From Gordius sp. MW1 (lineage: Eukaryota > Nematomorpha > Gordioida > Gordea > Gordiidae): a DNA stretch of 64,000 bases. The stretch is from positions 15,531,835 to 15,595,834 of the forward strand of contig OZ038527.1 in the NCBI GenBank assembly GCA_964036665.1, read 5' to 3'. The notes beneath the pieces were generated by a model. That model searched no databases. It was not told where the DNA came from and saw only the letters and a program-made list of their open reading frames with translations. A program made the position numbers and the translations under genes. This document shows positions 36,901 through 47,097 of this stretch, piece by piece. Numbering within the stretch: the first letter of the stretch is position 1; each line of letters starts with the position of its first letter.

Positions 36901-39900
36901 TCGATTCGACTCGGATTTTTGAATCTCAGCCAGTAAATATTCGATTCAAAATTACACAAAAGGATTCGAATCGAACCGAATCCCGAATCGAATCTCGAAT
37001 ATTTCCCATAAAACCACCTTCGCGCAGTAGATATTATAATTAAAATAAAATCAAGGCGAAACGTATCCTTCCTGAACTACTTTCTAAAATAATATTTAAA
37101 ACTTTCATTTTACTAACACATTAATGATAAAATTCATTAAAATGTAAATGTAAGTGAATATGTTTTTCTTTTACTTATTTTTTAGATTAGCTTAATTTTG
37201 GGTTCGATTTCGATTTATGTAAAAACTGATAGTTTCACAATCAGGGACGACGGTGTAGTATAACAGTGGCCAGCCGTGTTAAATATGAGCTGTCAATCAA
37301 TCAAAGGTCAATTTTGGCTATTTTTAGGCGTAATGTTTATTGATTTTAATAAATTAAGTTTAGACTAGCATTTTGGTTATAATATTAAATTTTTAAAATT
37401 GTGGGGTTTTATAAATTTTTATATAATTAAATCTAGACAAATTATTTATTTATTTGTTTTATTGTTATTATATATAATAAAATTTACATATATATTTATG
37501 AATTTTTATAAAGCTGGGATCTAACTTAGGGTGATTTCTCCCCCCCCCCCATAAAAATAAATTATTTGTAAAAACAGACAAATTATTATAAGTTATAAAT
37601 AGAACAATACAAATTTTAGTATGCAAAAAATTAATAATGTGCTTTTTGGTTAATTAAAGTTTAGTATAAGGGAGGAATGATTTATTGCCTACTTAAGAAC
37701 AATGTCTCAGTAGTAACAGGATGAACGCTGGGCTGGGTGTTGACACGAGCTAAAATTCTCTCAAAAAATCTTATCAATCACGCCTCTACCCAATCCCATT
37801 GTAGGGAGAGAGTGTGAAAAAGCCATTAATCATCCCTTTACACAATCAAAGGGGGTGTTTGGAGTAACCACGGTGGCTGCTGACACCCTACAACGGGATA
37901 AGCGTTTATAGCGTTTTATATATAGAGCGAGTAGGACGCAAAAATTATTAAAATTATGTAATGACACTGACAACTTATCTCACTTTCTAATTTTCTTTCA
38001 TAAAACTATTTTAAATAGTAATTTAATTTAGTAACTGATAGTAAAGATATGATTGAAATAATACATATGTATATTAACAGTATATTAATTGTAAATAATA
38101 TTGATTGCTGTCTAATTCTTCTGGGCCATCCTATTCTTAAGGAAATTTTAACCCGCGTTTATGTTTCGACGCAACCACACCACACCCCTCTCCCCCCCCC
38201 CCGGTTCCAAGAATGCATAGCAAATTTAGCTACTGCTTTTATAGGAAGTAGAAAAAGACTGGGTTGGAATAAACAAACGGGGTCCAACGGCGCCTGACTA
38301 GGTCCGAAAGACATAGTTTCAATAATTTTATACAAACAGAAACAAATATCAAATTAATAACATAGTTTAGATTCTAATTTTTTAAGTTAATTATAGTTTA
38401 TTAAATTAGCATTATAAATATGATCATTTATCCAAGGGAGGGGGGCGAGAAATTTTTCGCCCCTTCTCTTCTTTTGATTAATAAATAAATTATAAAATGA
38501 ATAAAAAGTATTGCATAAAGACTAAGACACATATAAATACTTTAAAAGTTTATATACACTTTTTTGTACAAATTAAATTATCGACAACAAAAAGCAATTA
38601 TTTATTAATTTCCTTTTTCCAAATTCATTTTTCAAAAGGTACTTGATTTGATTGCACATCTTCCCCAGAAGATGACATGGCCCCTCGCACACCTAGTAAG
38701 TAGCAATTTATTAAATTACAAGGTTAGTTCTCTTCGGCAATTTGAACACTTGATTTCCCTTTCATATCCCTATAGATATTTCAGCTATACATCCTTACCA
38801 TGCAAACAATTGCAGAAAAAGGATTTTTACATTCAACAGGTGATTCCACTAGCCGATCACATCCCAGATAAAATTTATAAGAAACAGTGTTGACGAACAA
38901 ATTTTTTATTAGCGAAAGCTTATTTATATGACAAGAGGCAGATCGTTGTACTAATATTTTAACTAAAACCATCAAGGTCTATTTGAATTAACAACTTTTA
39001 GCTCCTTGATCGAATCCTTTATTATACAAGTTAATGAACGGTTTTTGAAAAATATAAGTTTCTAAATAACTTGAAATCGTGTTTCAGCAGTATCCGTCAA
39101 TTCTAAGGAAATATTTTGGCTGAATTTTATTGAAGTGATTCAGATATAAAATTTGTTGCAAATTTAAGAGCTCTGTCGTCCCAAAACCGCCCAAAGAGCC
39201 TCGAAATAATGATTTTTTTTTATTTTTAGCAGTAATTTCGTTTAAATTTTATCAAAAATTATAAATTTAAACTTCGTTTTTTTAGATAAGAACCACGTTT
39301 ATTAAATGTTATATTATCAAATAAAAAAATGACAAAATAATAAACAAAAACAATATAATACACTATATAAAAATTTTATTTGACCCTAATCGCTTGACTT
39401 GTTATGAAGCACGGGCGAGCCCATGGGCGTAGCCAGCATGGGAATTAGAGAGGGGCAATAATGATTTAGGGAGTGGCAAAATGATCATTTTTTAAAAATT
39501 TAGACATCATTTCAATAAATTTCAACACATTCTTGTTAGAGGGGGCAGCCGCCCTACCAGAGACCAGATTTGCCCGGCCCGGCCCGCTGCCCGCCCGGCC
39601 CACGGGCCGGGCCGGGCAACTGTCGTAAATTTTAACTTTCGGGCGGGCCCGGGCGGGCACCATAACAAGATTCGGGCAATTCGGGCTCAATTTTGTTTTA
39701 AAAATAATGTATTATATTGTTTTTGTCTATATTTTGCCACTTTTTTAATTGATTTCATAATGTTTGTTAATCCTAGTTCTCATTTAAAAAAAAATCAAAA
39801 ATAAAGATAAAATTTTTAAAAAATATAACGATATTAAAGATAAAAAATTTTAAACACACCATTTCGGGCCGGGCAGTTCGGGCAGCTGGGATAATTCGGG

Positions 39901-40963
39901 CATTGCCGGGCAGACACATAGAAGGGTTCGGGCGGGCTCGGGCGGGCAGATTAATTATAAAATCGGGCCGGCCCGGGTTCGGGCAGAAAAATTCTAACAA
40001 ATCCGACCTCTGCGCCCTACCCTGTAGCCCCCCTTGGCTATGCCCATGCGCGAGTCCGTCAGAAAATCTAATTTTACGACGGTGACCCGGCCCTAGGTCA
40101 AACGGGCCGGACTAATCACCTCTCATCTTGAAACTTTTTTTGCTAACTTCGATAAAATTCTAGCTACGTGCCTGGTATCTTATAAATTTACCTTTGTGTT
40201 AGTACAGTTTAAAAGTTTTCCTAGTATAATTCTCACACAAACTATGTAATTAAAATCTATGAGTAAAAAATATATTAAAAAACTTTGATTTTAAAACATA
40301 AACTTCCAAAGGGTTGTGCATTAAAAGTTGCAATAAAAGTTGGGCTTGGGCCAACTGTAATAGATTTTAAACTTAAATTTGGCTTTTAACCTGTCACTGC
40401 CACTCAAACCTATAAAACTTTATTTAGTACTGATCTGAGCCCACCAGACCCATTATAAGTTTATAAATATAGTAAAGTTATTCAGCAGTGTAATAATTTT
40501 ATGACTTTATCTGGTTTACTAAATTGTTTCACCATGAATTAATTATTATATAAAATTAATACATTAAAACAAATAGTTATATAAAATACTATCATCTTAT
40601 TTATGTGATTTGTATAGAATTAATAATCAAACATATATTGCAATATTTTTTACTAAATATTTTATTAAAATATAACTCACGTAATGGTACTCAGCTCCTT
40701 TCCAGATTGATTAAAAATATGTATAATAGGTTTCAATCCTGAAATTTGATATTTAAGAATCCTTTTATCATCTCTTATTACAGCTATAGGGCCACCACAT
40801 GATGCTGAAATTATAATGTAATTCGACACATCCATCATGTCTGACCAATTCATTGTGTAGAGAGATATTTTTCTAAGAAATACAACAGATTTACAAAAAA
40901 AGATGTTAAACAATACCTGAAAAATGTTTCAGAATCAAATGGTACCCAATCAGCTGTCAACAT
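27948..40963 (-). CDS. VPS16: VPS16, core subunit of HOPS/CORVET
   Basis: Core subunit of the HOPS and CORVET tethering complexes, which pair with VPS33 and drive endosome-lysosome fusion at the cytosolic membrane face. Nine minus-strand coding exons, from 5' to 3': 40917-40963, 40681-40872, 34301-34844, 33713-34037, 29483-30321, 28679-29326, 28394-28608, 28173-28350, 27948-28115. Phases close exactly to 1,052 codons including stop (human about 839). The start MLTADWVPFDSETFFRKIS fits the family's start and is followed by CGGPIAVIRDD. Vps16_N covers about residues 1-640 (CAQEDGTLLIYDMFG, LTDTKVLWIG, AVSFGRALL, IPLTFNQY). Vps16_C covers about 650-1051 (KKSPIGYEPFVDVCLK). Extra length sits in exons 3, 5 and 6. 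Introns range from 43 bp to 5.8 kb. The last two are transposon-rich. Exons 1-2 are duplicated at 46635-46917. Confidence 0.97.
30361..30530. repeat. GC-rich hairpin cluster in a VPS16 intron
   Basis: Four close copies of a self-complementary word of the type GGGGGCTTCGCCCCC separated by AGACCCCC/AAACCCCC, then a GGAGAAGGGAGAGAAGGG and poly-G tract. It sits 40 bp upstream (gene sense) of a VPS16 splice acceptor in a region otherwise about 75% AT. ORFs across it on both strands are composition artefacts. Confidence 0.85.
31829..32990 (-). repeat. Tandem array, 100-130-bp units, plus flank of the same dispersed repeat
   Basis: About eight units headed by CACATTTTGGCCAATGGTCA (near 31918, 32017, 32142, 32272, 32397, 32519 and 32649), each followed by CATTGGTCAGCAGCCAACGG and CGGCCAAAA. 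The 3' side continues with a B-box-like GGGATTCGAACCC (32758), GGACGCCGAATAG repeats and GAGCCCATAAATTGCATAGC, the reverse of the opening block of 9060-10440 and 13680-14620. It therefore appears to be an inverted, array-expanded copy of that family. Predicted ORFs in it simply follow the repeat. Confidence 0.75.
35009..35160. mobile_element. hAT-like MITE (GGGCGTAGCC family) in a VPS16 intron
   Basis: Ends CATTGGCGTAGCCAAGG and CCAGGCTAAGCCCATG are inverted repeats. GGATAGAG flanks it on both sides (35001-35008 and 35161-35168), a perfect 8-bp target duplication as made by hAT transposases. It contains a poly-C run near the 3' end. Confidence 0.85.
35250..37010. repeat. Probable 1.75-kb element bounded by ATTCGATTCGAAT word arrays
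   Basis: Degenerate ATTCGATTCG/CGAATCGAAT words cluster at 35250-35360 and 36880-37010 and bracket AT-rich sequence with no ORF and a short AGT trinucleotide repeat (36311-36327). The two clusters look like opposite ends of one non-autonomous element, but I could not define exact termini or a target duplication. Confidence 0.4.
38639..38839 (+). CDS. Unrecognised exon pair inside a VPS16 intron, opposite strand
   Basis: 38639-38695 reads VLDLIAHLPQKMTWPLAHL and ends at GTAAGT. After a CCCTATAG acceptor, 38776-38839 continues in phase as IFQLYILTMQTIAEKGFLH. Composition and splice sites look real, and the peptide would be helical. No family recognised, and no convincing start or following exon was found. 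It could be a remnant of a retrocopied or transposed gene. Confidence 0.2.
39422..40048. mobile_element. GGGCGTAGCC-family element, interrupted by a second element
   Basis: Begins CATGGGCGTAGCCAGC and ends CTTGGCTATGCCCATG. Flanks GGCGAGCC (39414-39421) and CGCGAGTC (40049-40056) look like an aged 8-bp duplication (6 of 8). Its GGGGCAATAATGATTTAG and GGGGGCAGCCGCCC blocks match other family members. The element at 39558-40012 has inserted into it. Confidence 0.7.
39558..40012. mobile_element. hAT-like non-autonomous element made of GGGCCGGGC words, nested
   Basis: Ends CAGAGACCAGATTTG and CAAATCCGACCTCTG are inverted repeats starting with the hAT-typical CAG. The 8-bp CGCCCTAC lies on both sides (39550-39557, 40013-40020). 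Both subterminal regions are degenerate GGGCCGGGC/CCCGGCCC words; the middle is AT-rich. Inserted in the element at 39422-40048. Confidence 0.85.
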
Positions 40964-41143
40964 TTGATAAATTTTGCTTTAATTGCAAATTCGTTACAAA
41001 TTTATTTTTATTGTTGTAAGGTAAACAATATTTAGCGCATTGAGCCGCTTTGTGCAAGTAAAATTAAAAAAATAAATCAATAACCATATTAAATAGAAAT
41101 TAGTAATTATTGTACTAAATTGCATTCTAAAATACTCCTCAAG
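40501..41143. repeat. 643-bp direct duplication, copy A (VPS16 exons 1-2, next to the gene body)
   Basis: Runs from ATGACTTTATCTGGTTTACT to AATACTCCTCAAG and recurs at 46455-47097 with the same length and, as far as read, the same sequence. It holds VPS16 exons 1 and 2, their 44-bp intron and about 180 bp upstream of the ATG, at which point an LTR begins. Confidence 0.93.
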
Positions 41144-41344
41144 TGTTGTGTTGATACTTTATATTCTTATTTCAATTGTTATTACAACTCTCATTGATTC
41201 TATTAACAACAATATATATATCGATTTGTACCCAATTGTTGGCAACCATATTATTTTAGTTCCTGTGTCAACGTTCATGTTCTAACTAATAAATATCAAT
41301 GTTTAGTTTCATTCCTGTGTCAACGTTCATGTTCTAACTTAATA
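41144..41344 (+). repeat. LTR 1 of the gypsy-like complex
   Basis: 201-bp block starting TGTTGTGTTGATAC and ending CTTAATA, matching the block at 46253-46453. It contains the doubled phrase CCTGTGTCAACGTTCATG. It begins about 180 bp upstream of the VPS16 ATG of copy A. Confidence 0.88.
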
Positions 41345-41391
41345 GTGGCGACTAAGATGGGATTCTACCCACGCGGGGAAACCCCAATGGA

Positions 41392-42288
41392 TTAGCAATC
41401 CATAGAAATCGGATGCCCATTAAGCCTCGCCGTAATGGTTAGACGTTTAGCATGTTGCCCAATCCGGTTTACAGAATCCGAAGATTCGTAATCAACAATC
41501 TGATTCAATGAACTTCGACAGCCAATGGCAAAATGTCCTTTTCTTTTACATTTGTAGCATGTGGCATTGAACGCTGGACAACGAAATTTGGGGTGTTCTT
41601 TATGGCACCTTGAGCAACTTACCGTTTTTCCAAAATGTTTATTTGATTGGTCACGTTGATTATGAGAGAATGATTCATGTTTAATCTTACAAAGCATTTC
41701 TTCTTTCTCTTCTTGTGTTTCGGTATCTGCCCTCTCCATTGTTAATGCCATATTGATTACCCTATCAAAAGTTAACGGATTACCCACTTCATCTAAGGTG
41801 TCAGGAAATTTGGTCCTCAGCTCCAATTCTAGCCTCTTTAACTTAATTGCAAAAATAAAATGGTCCCTGCAACGTTCATCAATGTCAGATTTGTAATTAC
41901 ATTTGCTAATACATGTTTTAATTCTTCTGACTAATTCTAGTATGGATTCACCATTATGTCTTGTAATATTTAACAATTCAAATCTTGAAGCAAATACAGT
42001 CTGAGGGGGTTGGTATTTTAGGAATAACATTTTTTCTATATCTTCATATTGTGCATCCTTTAACTTAGTAGGGTAAAGTAATTGTCTAAGTTCTTTAATA
42101 GTATTGAGCCCTATGAAAGCTAGAAGAACCTTTTTCTTAACTGATGCAGTAGCCTCCATTCCTTTAATTTCCAATATGGATTCCATATTAAATATATAAT
42201 CCTCAATTGAATGTAGTTCAGCATTGAACTCTGCTAAATGAATTTTTGATAACTTTGATTCATCCATTTCAATGTTTCCTACAAACAA
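41392..42288 (-). mobile_element. Reversed gag segment of the same gypsy-like family
   Basis: Reverse-complement copy of the gag part of the main element (equivalent to about 42513-43405), including the CCHC zinc-knuckle region, lying head to head with it. Probably produced during integration or by recombination between element copies. A fossil fragment. Confidence 0.88.
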
Positions 42289-42291
42289 TTA

Positions 42292-42482
42292 ATACTTTAT
42301 ATTCTTATTTCAATTGTTATTACAACTCTCATTGATTCTATTAACAACCATATACATATCGATTTGTACCCAATTGTTGGTAACCATGTTATTTTAGTTC
42401 CTGTGTCAACGTTCATGTTCTAACTAATAAATATCAATGTTTAGTTTCATTCCTGTGTCAACGTTCATGTTCTAACTTAATA
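42292..42482 (+). repeat. LTR 2 (5' LTR of the main element)
   Basis: Same block as LTR 1 and LTR 3 with a few differences and a slightly later start. It is followed by GTGGCGACGAGGAAC and the gag-pol frame. Confidence 0.85.
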
Positions 42483-42512
42483 GTGGCGACGAGGAACAAG
42501 TAAATTAATTAA

Positions 42513-45500
42513 TTGTTTGTAGGAAACATTGAAATGGATGAATCAAAGTTATCAAAAATTCATTTAGCAGAGTTCAATGCTGAACTACATTCAATTGAGG
42601 ATTATATATTTAATATGGAATCCATATTGGAAATTAAAGGAATGGAGGCTACTGCATCAGTTAAGAAAAAGGTTCTTCTAGCTTTCATAGGGCTCAATAC
42701 TATTAAAGAACTTAGACAATTACTTTACCCTACTAAGTTAAAGGATGCACAATATGAAGATATAGAAAAAATGTTATTCCTAAAATACCAACCCCCTCAG
42801 ACTGTATTTGCTTCAAGATTTGAATTGTTAAATATTACAAGACATAATGGTGAATCCATACTAGAATTAGTCAGAAGAATTAAAACATGTATTAGCAAAT
42901 GTAATTACAAATCTGACATTGATGAACGTTGCAGGGACCATTTTATTTTTGCAATTAAGTTAAAGAGGCTAGAATTGGAGCTGAGGACCAAATTTCCTGA
43001 CACCTTAGATGAAGTGGGTAATCCGTTAACTTTTGATAGGGTAATCAATATGGCATTAACAATGGAGAGGGCAGATACCGAAACACAAGAAGAGAAAGAA
43101 GAAATGCTTTGTAAGATTAAACATGAATCATTCTCTCATAATCAACGTGACCAATCAAATAAACATTTTGGAAAAACGGTAAGTTGCTCAAGGTGCCATA
43201 AAGAACACCCCAAATTTCGTTGTCCAGCGTTCAATGCCACATGCTACAAATGTAAAAGAAAAGGACATTTTGCCATTGGCTGTCGAAGTTCATTGAATCA
43301 GATTGTTGATTACGAATCTTCGGATTCTGTAAACCGGATTGGGCAACATGCTAAACGTCTAACCATTACGGCGAGGCTTAATGGGCATCCGATTTCTATG
43401 GATTATGATACTGGAGCGCAGGTCTCCGTTATTAATGTTAAAGTATGGCAGCTTTTAGGGAGACCGTCGCTTCATGAATGCGCGATTCCCAAAGCCTATG
43501 GAAATCAACCCGTCGAAATAATGGGAAAAACTCATATGGTCGTGGAAGTCGGTCATAATTCGCACTATCTTTCGGCTGTAGTTACGAAATCCAAAGATGT
43601 ACCCTTATTTGGGTTGCCCTGGATTATTAAGTTTGGATTCCAAATTCCTAAAGAAGTTAAAATACATAAAATCAACCAGGAATTTGTGCAAAAGGAATCA
43701 ATTAATCTCAACAAAGAGTTTCCACTGGTATTCAATGAAACTCCTACCCATTTACAGGGATTTGTTGTAAAAATCATGCTTTTGGACGAAGCGAAACCTA
43801 TTGCGATCCCGGCGAGAAGAGTTCCTTTTCCGTTACGGAAGCCGGTTGAACTGGAACTCAATAGATTGGTACAGTCAGGTATCATTGAAAAAGTGGATCC
43901 TAGTGTTAGTAAAATAACGTGGTGCACGCCGATAGTAAACGTTAGGAAGAAAAATGGCGAAATTAGAATTTGTGCCGATTTCAAGGTCACTCTTAACCCA
44001 TTCATTCATAATGATCATCACATCATTCCTACGTTTGACGACATAGCAGCTAAAATTCGGGATGGTTATTTATATACCAAAGTTGACTTACGTGATGCAT
44101 ACCTTCAACTACCAATTGCTCTGGAATGTCAGAATTTATTAACTATTTCCACACACGTCGGTTTTTTTAAATACAAAAGAATGCCATTTGGGTTATCTTG
44201 TGCGCCTTTGATTTTTCAGAGATACATGGAGAGTATTTTGAGTGGTTGCAACCACACGGGTATTTATTTAGATGATATAATTATCACGGGCAAAGATTAC
44301 CAGGATCATCTATACAATGTAAGGGAAGTACTGAGCAAGTTACAATCCGTGGGCATGAAAGCACAATTTTCAAAGGTCGAATTTTTGAAAAAATCTATCA
44401 CTTTTCTTGGACACACCTTTGACAGTGAAGGTATCCACCCTTCAAGTGATAAAGTACGAGCCATCAAAGACTGCCCAGCCCCAAAGAATGTTAAGGAATT
44501 GCGTTCCTTTCTGGGCTTAATCAATTATCATGAAAAGTTTATACCACATTTACATGGTATAATGGCTCCCCTACATAAATTAACTAGTATCAAATCAAAA
44601 TGGTATTGGTCACAAACCGAGGAGTCGGTGTTTCAAAAGGTTAAAACTTTGCTATCGGAGCAGTCTACGTTAGTTCCTTATTCAAATGAGTTACCGCTGA
44701 TCCTGGAATGCGACGCATCGGAACATGGATTTGGAGCGGTACTTTTTCACTTAATTGGCGATAATAAGAGGCCAATTGCTTACGCGTCAAGGACGTTGAT
44801 TGATGGTGAGAAGCAATACGCATCAATCGATAGAGAAGCAAGGGCCTTAGTCTTTGGTATGGAAAAGTTTCATACTTACTTATCAGGTCGCAAGTTTGTG
44901 CTACGCACGGACCATAAACCGTTGGAAAGGATTTTTGGGGCTTCAAGGGAATTGCCCAAAATCAGCAATAACCGTTTAATAAGGTGGGCATGGAAAATGT
45001 CGGGGTATGATTATAAAATAGAATACATTCCTGGCAAAGATAACGGATGTGCTGATGCCTTATCTCGTTTACCGGCCCCTGCCACGGAGTCCGATATGAT
45101 CAATTTTTACAAAAGCAATTCGATAAATAGTATTCGTCTTTTAAATCTGCAAGATTTACACTTAACAGAGGAATTATTAATAAAGGAATCTCTCGTGGAT
45201 ACAAACTTAAAACTGTTAAAAAGATTTATAGATAAAGGTTGGCCTAAAAGCAAAAAGGACCTCCACAAGGATATTCAAGTTTTTTTTGACAGGAAGAATG
45301 AGTTAGAGCATGACAAGGGAGTCATTTTTGTAGACGGCCTGATAATTGTGCCGTCACGACTAAGGCATCAAGTCCTGTCAATAATTCACCGGGGCCATCC
45401 AGGGATCAATGCAATGAAATCGATCGCCAGATTATATGTTTATTGGCCGCACATGGATAAGGATATTGAAAGGCACGTGCAGAATTGTGTGGGGTGCCAG

Positions 45501-46025
45501 AAAAATAGAAGTAATAGACCTGAAGTCCCTCTGTATTCTTGGAACGTAACTGAAAACCCTTGGGAAAGGGTACATTTAGATTATGCGGGGCCAGTTGACG
45601 GATATTATTGGTTGGTGGCGGTGGATTCGTTTTCCAAATGGATTGAAGTAGCGCAGTTACGAAGTTCGACCATTCAGGTTACATTAAAGAAATTACGAGA
45701 GTGGTTTGCCAGATGGGGCGTTCCGAAACAAATGGTTACGGACAACGGACCCCAGTTTAGAAGCCAAGAGATGCACTTCTTTTGTGATCAGTATCATATT
45801 AAACACATTAAAACAACGCCGTACCATCCAAAAACGAATGGACTCGTCGAAAGAGCCATCAGGACGTTGAAATCACGTTACGCAGCGGCGCGCGAATATA
45901 ATGCGGACCCGGAAGTCTGCATGTTAGATGTCCTCCTTAGCTATCGCATAAGCGAGCATTCTTCAACCGGTAGATCCCCATCTAAAGCATTAATTGGAAG
46001 AAATGTTAAAACGGCGTTGGACTGA
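42513..46025 (+). CDS. Ty3/gypsy-like gag-pol polyprotein
   Basis: One open frame of 1,170 codons. In order: a gag-like region; a CCHC zinc knuckle (about residues 240-260, CYKCKRKGHFAIGC); an aspartic protease core (DTGA, near residue 300); reverse transcriptase with YLDD (about 580-600); RNase H; an integrase zinc-binding region; and the integrase core. This arrangement and the similarity to K02A2.6-type pol proteins point to Ty3/gypsy. A short basic/acidic frame follows at 46034-46231 before the LTR. Frames on the other strand here are shadows. Confidence 0.93.
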   Translation: MFVGNIEMDESKLSKIHLAEFNAELHSIEDYIFNMESILEIKGMEATASVKKKVLLAFIGLNTIKELRQLLYPTKLKDAQYEDIEKMLFLKYQPPQTVFASRFELLNITRHNGESILELVRRIKTCISKCNYKSDIDERCRDHFIFAIKLKRLELELRTKFPDTLDEVGNPLTFDRVINMALTMERADTETQEEKEEMLCKIKHESFSHNQRDQSNKHFGKTVSCSRCHKEHPKFRCPAFNATCYKCKRKGHFAIGCRSSLNQIVDYESSDSVNRIGQHAKRLTITARLNGHPISMDYDTGAQVSVINVKVWQLLGRPSLHECAIPKAYGNQPVEIMGKTHMVVEVGHNSHYLSAVVTKSKDVPLFGLPWIIKFGFQIPKEVKIHKINQEFVQKESINLNKEFPLVFNETPTHLQGFVVKIMLLDEAKPIAIPARRVPFPLRKPVELELNRLVQSGIIEKVDPSVSKITWCTPIVNVRKKNGEIRICADFKVTLNPFIHNDHHIIPTFDDIAAKIRDGYLYTKVDLRDAYLQLPIALECQNLLTISTHVGFFKYKRMPFGLSCAPLIFQRYMESILSGCNHTGIYLDDIIITGKDYQDHLYNVREVLSKLQSVGMKAQFSKVEFLKKSITFLGHTFDSEGIHPSSDKVRAIKDCPAPKNVKELRSFLGLINYHEKFIPHLHGIMAPLHKLTSIKSKWYWSQTEESVFQKVKTLLSEQSTLVPYSNELPLILECDASEHGFGAVLFHLIGDNKRPIAYASRTLIDGEKQYASIDREARALVFGMEKFHTYLSGRKFVLRTDHKPLERIFGASRELPKISNNRLIRWAWKMSGYDYKIEYIPGKDNGCADALSRLPAPATESDMINFYKSNSINSIRLLNLQDLHLTEELLIKESLVDTNLKLLKRFIDKGWPKSKKDLHKDIQVFFDRKNELEHDKGVIFVDGLIIVPSRLRHQVLSIIHRGHPGINAMKSIARLYVYWPHMDKDIERHVQNCVGCQKNRSNRPEVPLYSWNVTENPWERVHLDYAGPVDGYYWLVAVDSFSKWIEVAQLRSSTIQVTLKKLREWFARWGVPKQMVTDNGPQFRSQEMHFFCDQYHIKHIKTTPYHPKTNGLVERAIRTLKSRYAAAREYNADPEVCMLDVLLSYRISEHSSTGRSPSKALIGRNVKTALD

Positions 46026-46252
46026 ACAAAAACATGCGAAAACATGGTGATCAGTTGAGAGATCGGGCAAGCATTGTTGATCCTCAGGTCCCGGAAGAGG
46101 GGGAAGATGATAGTTCTGACGACATGTCTTCTGGTCCAACACCAAACGAACAAGAACAAGAAAGTAGTACCATCCTAAGGAAATCGGAAAGGATTAGGAA
46201 ACCCCCCAGCCGTTTAATAGAAGAAATTTAGGCTTTTGTAGGCGAAGGGAAA

Positions 46253-46453
46253 TGTTGTGTTGATACTTTATATTCTTATTTCAATTGTTATTACAACTCT
46301 CATTGATTCTATTAACAACAATATATATATCGATTTGTACCCAATTGTTGGCAACCATATTATTTTAGTTCCTGTGTCAACGTTCATGTTCTAACTAATA
46401 AATATCAATGTTTAGTTTCATTCCTGTGTCAACGTTCATGTTCTAACTTAATA
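46253..46453 (+). repeat. LTR 3 (3' LTR of the main element)
   Basis: 201-bp block beginning TGTTGTGTTGATAC, matching LTR 1 as far as read, directly followed by copy B of the VPS16 duplication. Confidence 0.88.
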
Positions 46454-46454
46454 T

Positions 46455-47097
46455 ATGACTTTATCTGGTTTACTAAATTGTTTCACCATGAATTAATTAT
46501 TATATAAAATTAATACATTAAAACAAATAGTTATATAAAATACTATCATCTTATTTATGTGATTTGTATAGAATTAATAATCAAACATATATTGCAATAT
46601 TTTTTACTAAATATTTTATTAAAATATAACTCACGTAATGGTACTCAGCTCCTTTCCAGATTGATTAAAAATATGTATAATAGGTTTCAATCCTGAAATT
46701 TGATATTTAAGAATCCTTTTATCATCTCTTATTACAGCTATAGGGCCACCACATGATGCTGAAATTATAATGTAATTCGACACATCCATCATGTCTGACC
46801 AATTCATTGTGTAGAGAGATATTTTTCTAAGAAATACAACAGATTTACAAAAAAAGATGTTAAACAATACCTGAAAAATGTTTCAGAATCAAATGGTACC
46901 CAATCAGCTGTCAACATTTGATAAATTTTGCTTTAATTGCAAATTCGTTACAAATTTATTTTTATTGTTGTAAGGTAAACAATATTTAGCGCATTGAGCC
47001 GCTTTGTGCAAGTAAAATTAAAAAAATAAATCAATAACCATATTAAATAGAAATTAGTAATTATTGTACTAAATTGCATTCTAAAATACTCCTCAAG
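46455..47097 (-). pseudogene. VPS16: 643-bp direct duplication, copy B (second copy of VPS16 exons 1-2)
   Basis: Repeats VPS16 exon 1 (46871-46917) and exon 2 (46635-46826) intact, including splice sites, 5,954 bp upstream of copy A in gene sense. This copy is joined to the sequence beyond 47097, presumably the original VPS16 5' flank and promoter. Copy A is joined to the remaining exons. It may therefore be the transcribed first exon pair rather than a dead copy. The label pseudogene only marks redundancy. Confidence 0.75.

Larger units (their letters stand above)
41144..46453 (+). mobile_element. Ty3/gypsy-like LTR element complex
   Basis: Composite of a near-complete plus-strand element (LTR 42292-42482, internal part with one long gag-pol frame, LTR 46253-46453) preceded by another LTR (41144-41344) and a reversed gag segment (41392-42288). 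The pol order with integrase after RNase H marks the Ty3/gypsy lineage. LTR copies are nearly identical, so the insertion is young. The main element looks close to whole; the complex as a whole is rearranged. It lies between the two VPS16 5' copies. No short target duplication is seen at its outer edges. Confidence 0.9.

Noticed and set aside
43565-46159. Minus-strand ORFs inside the gypsy-like element
   Set aside because: Antisense shadows of the long gag-pol frame.
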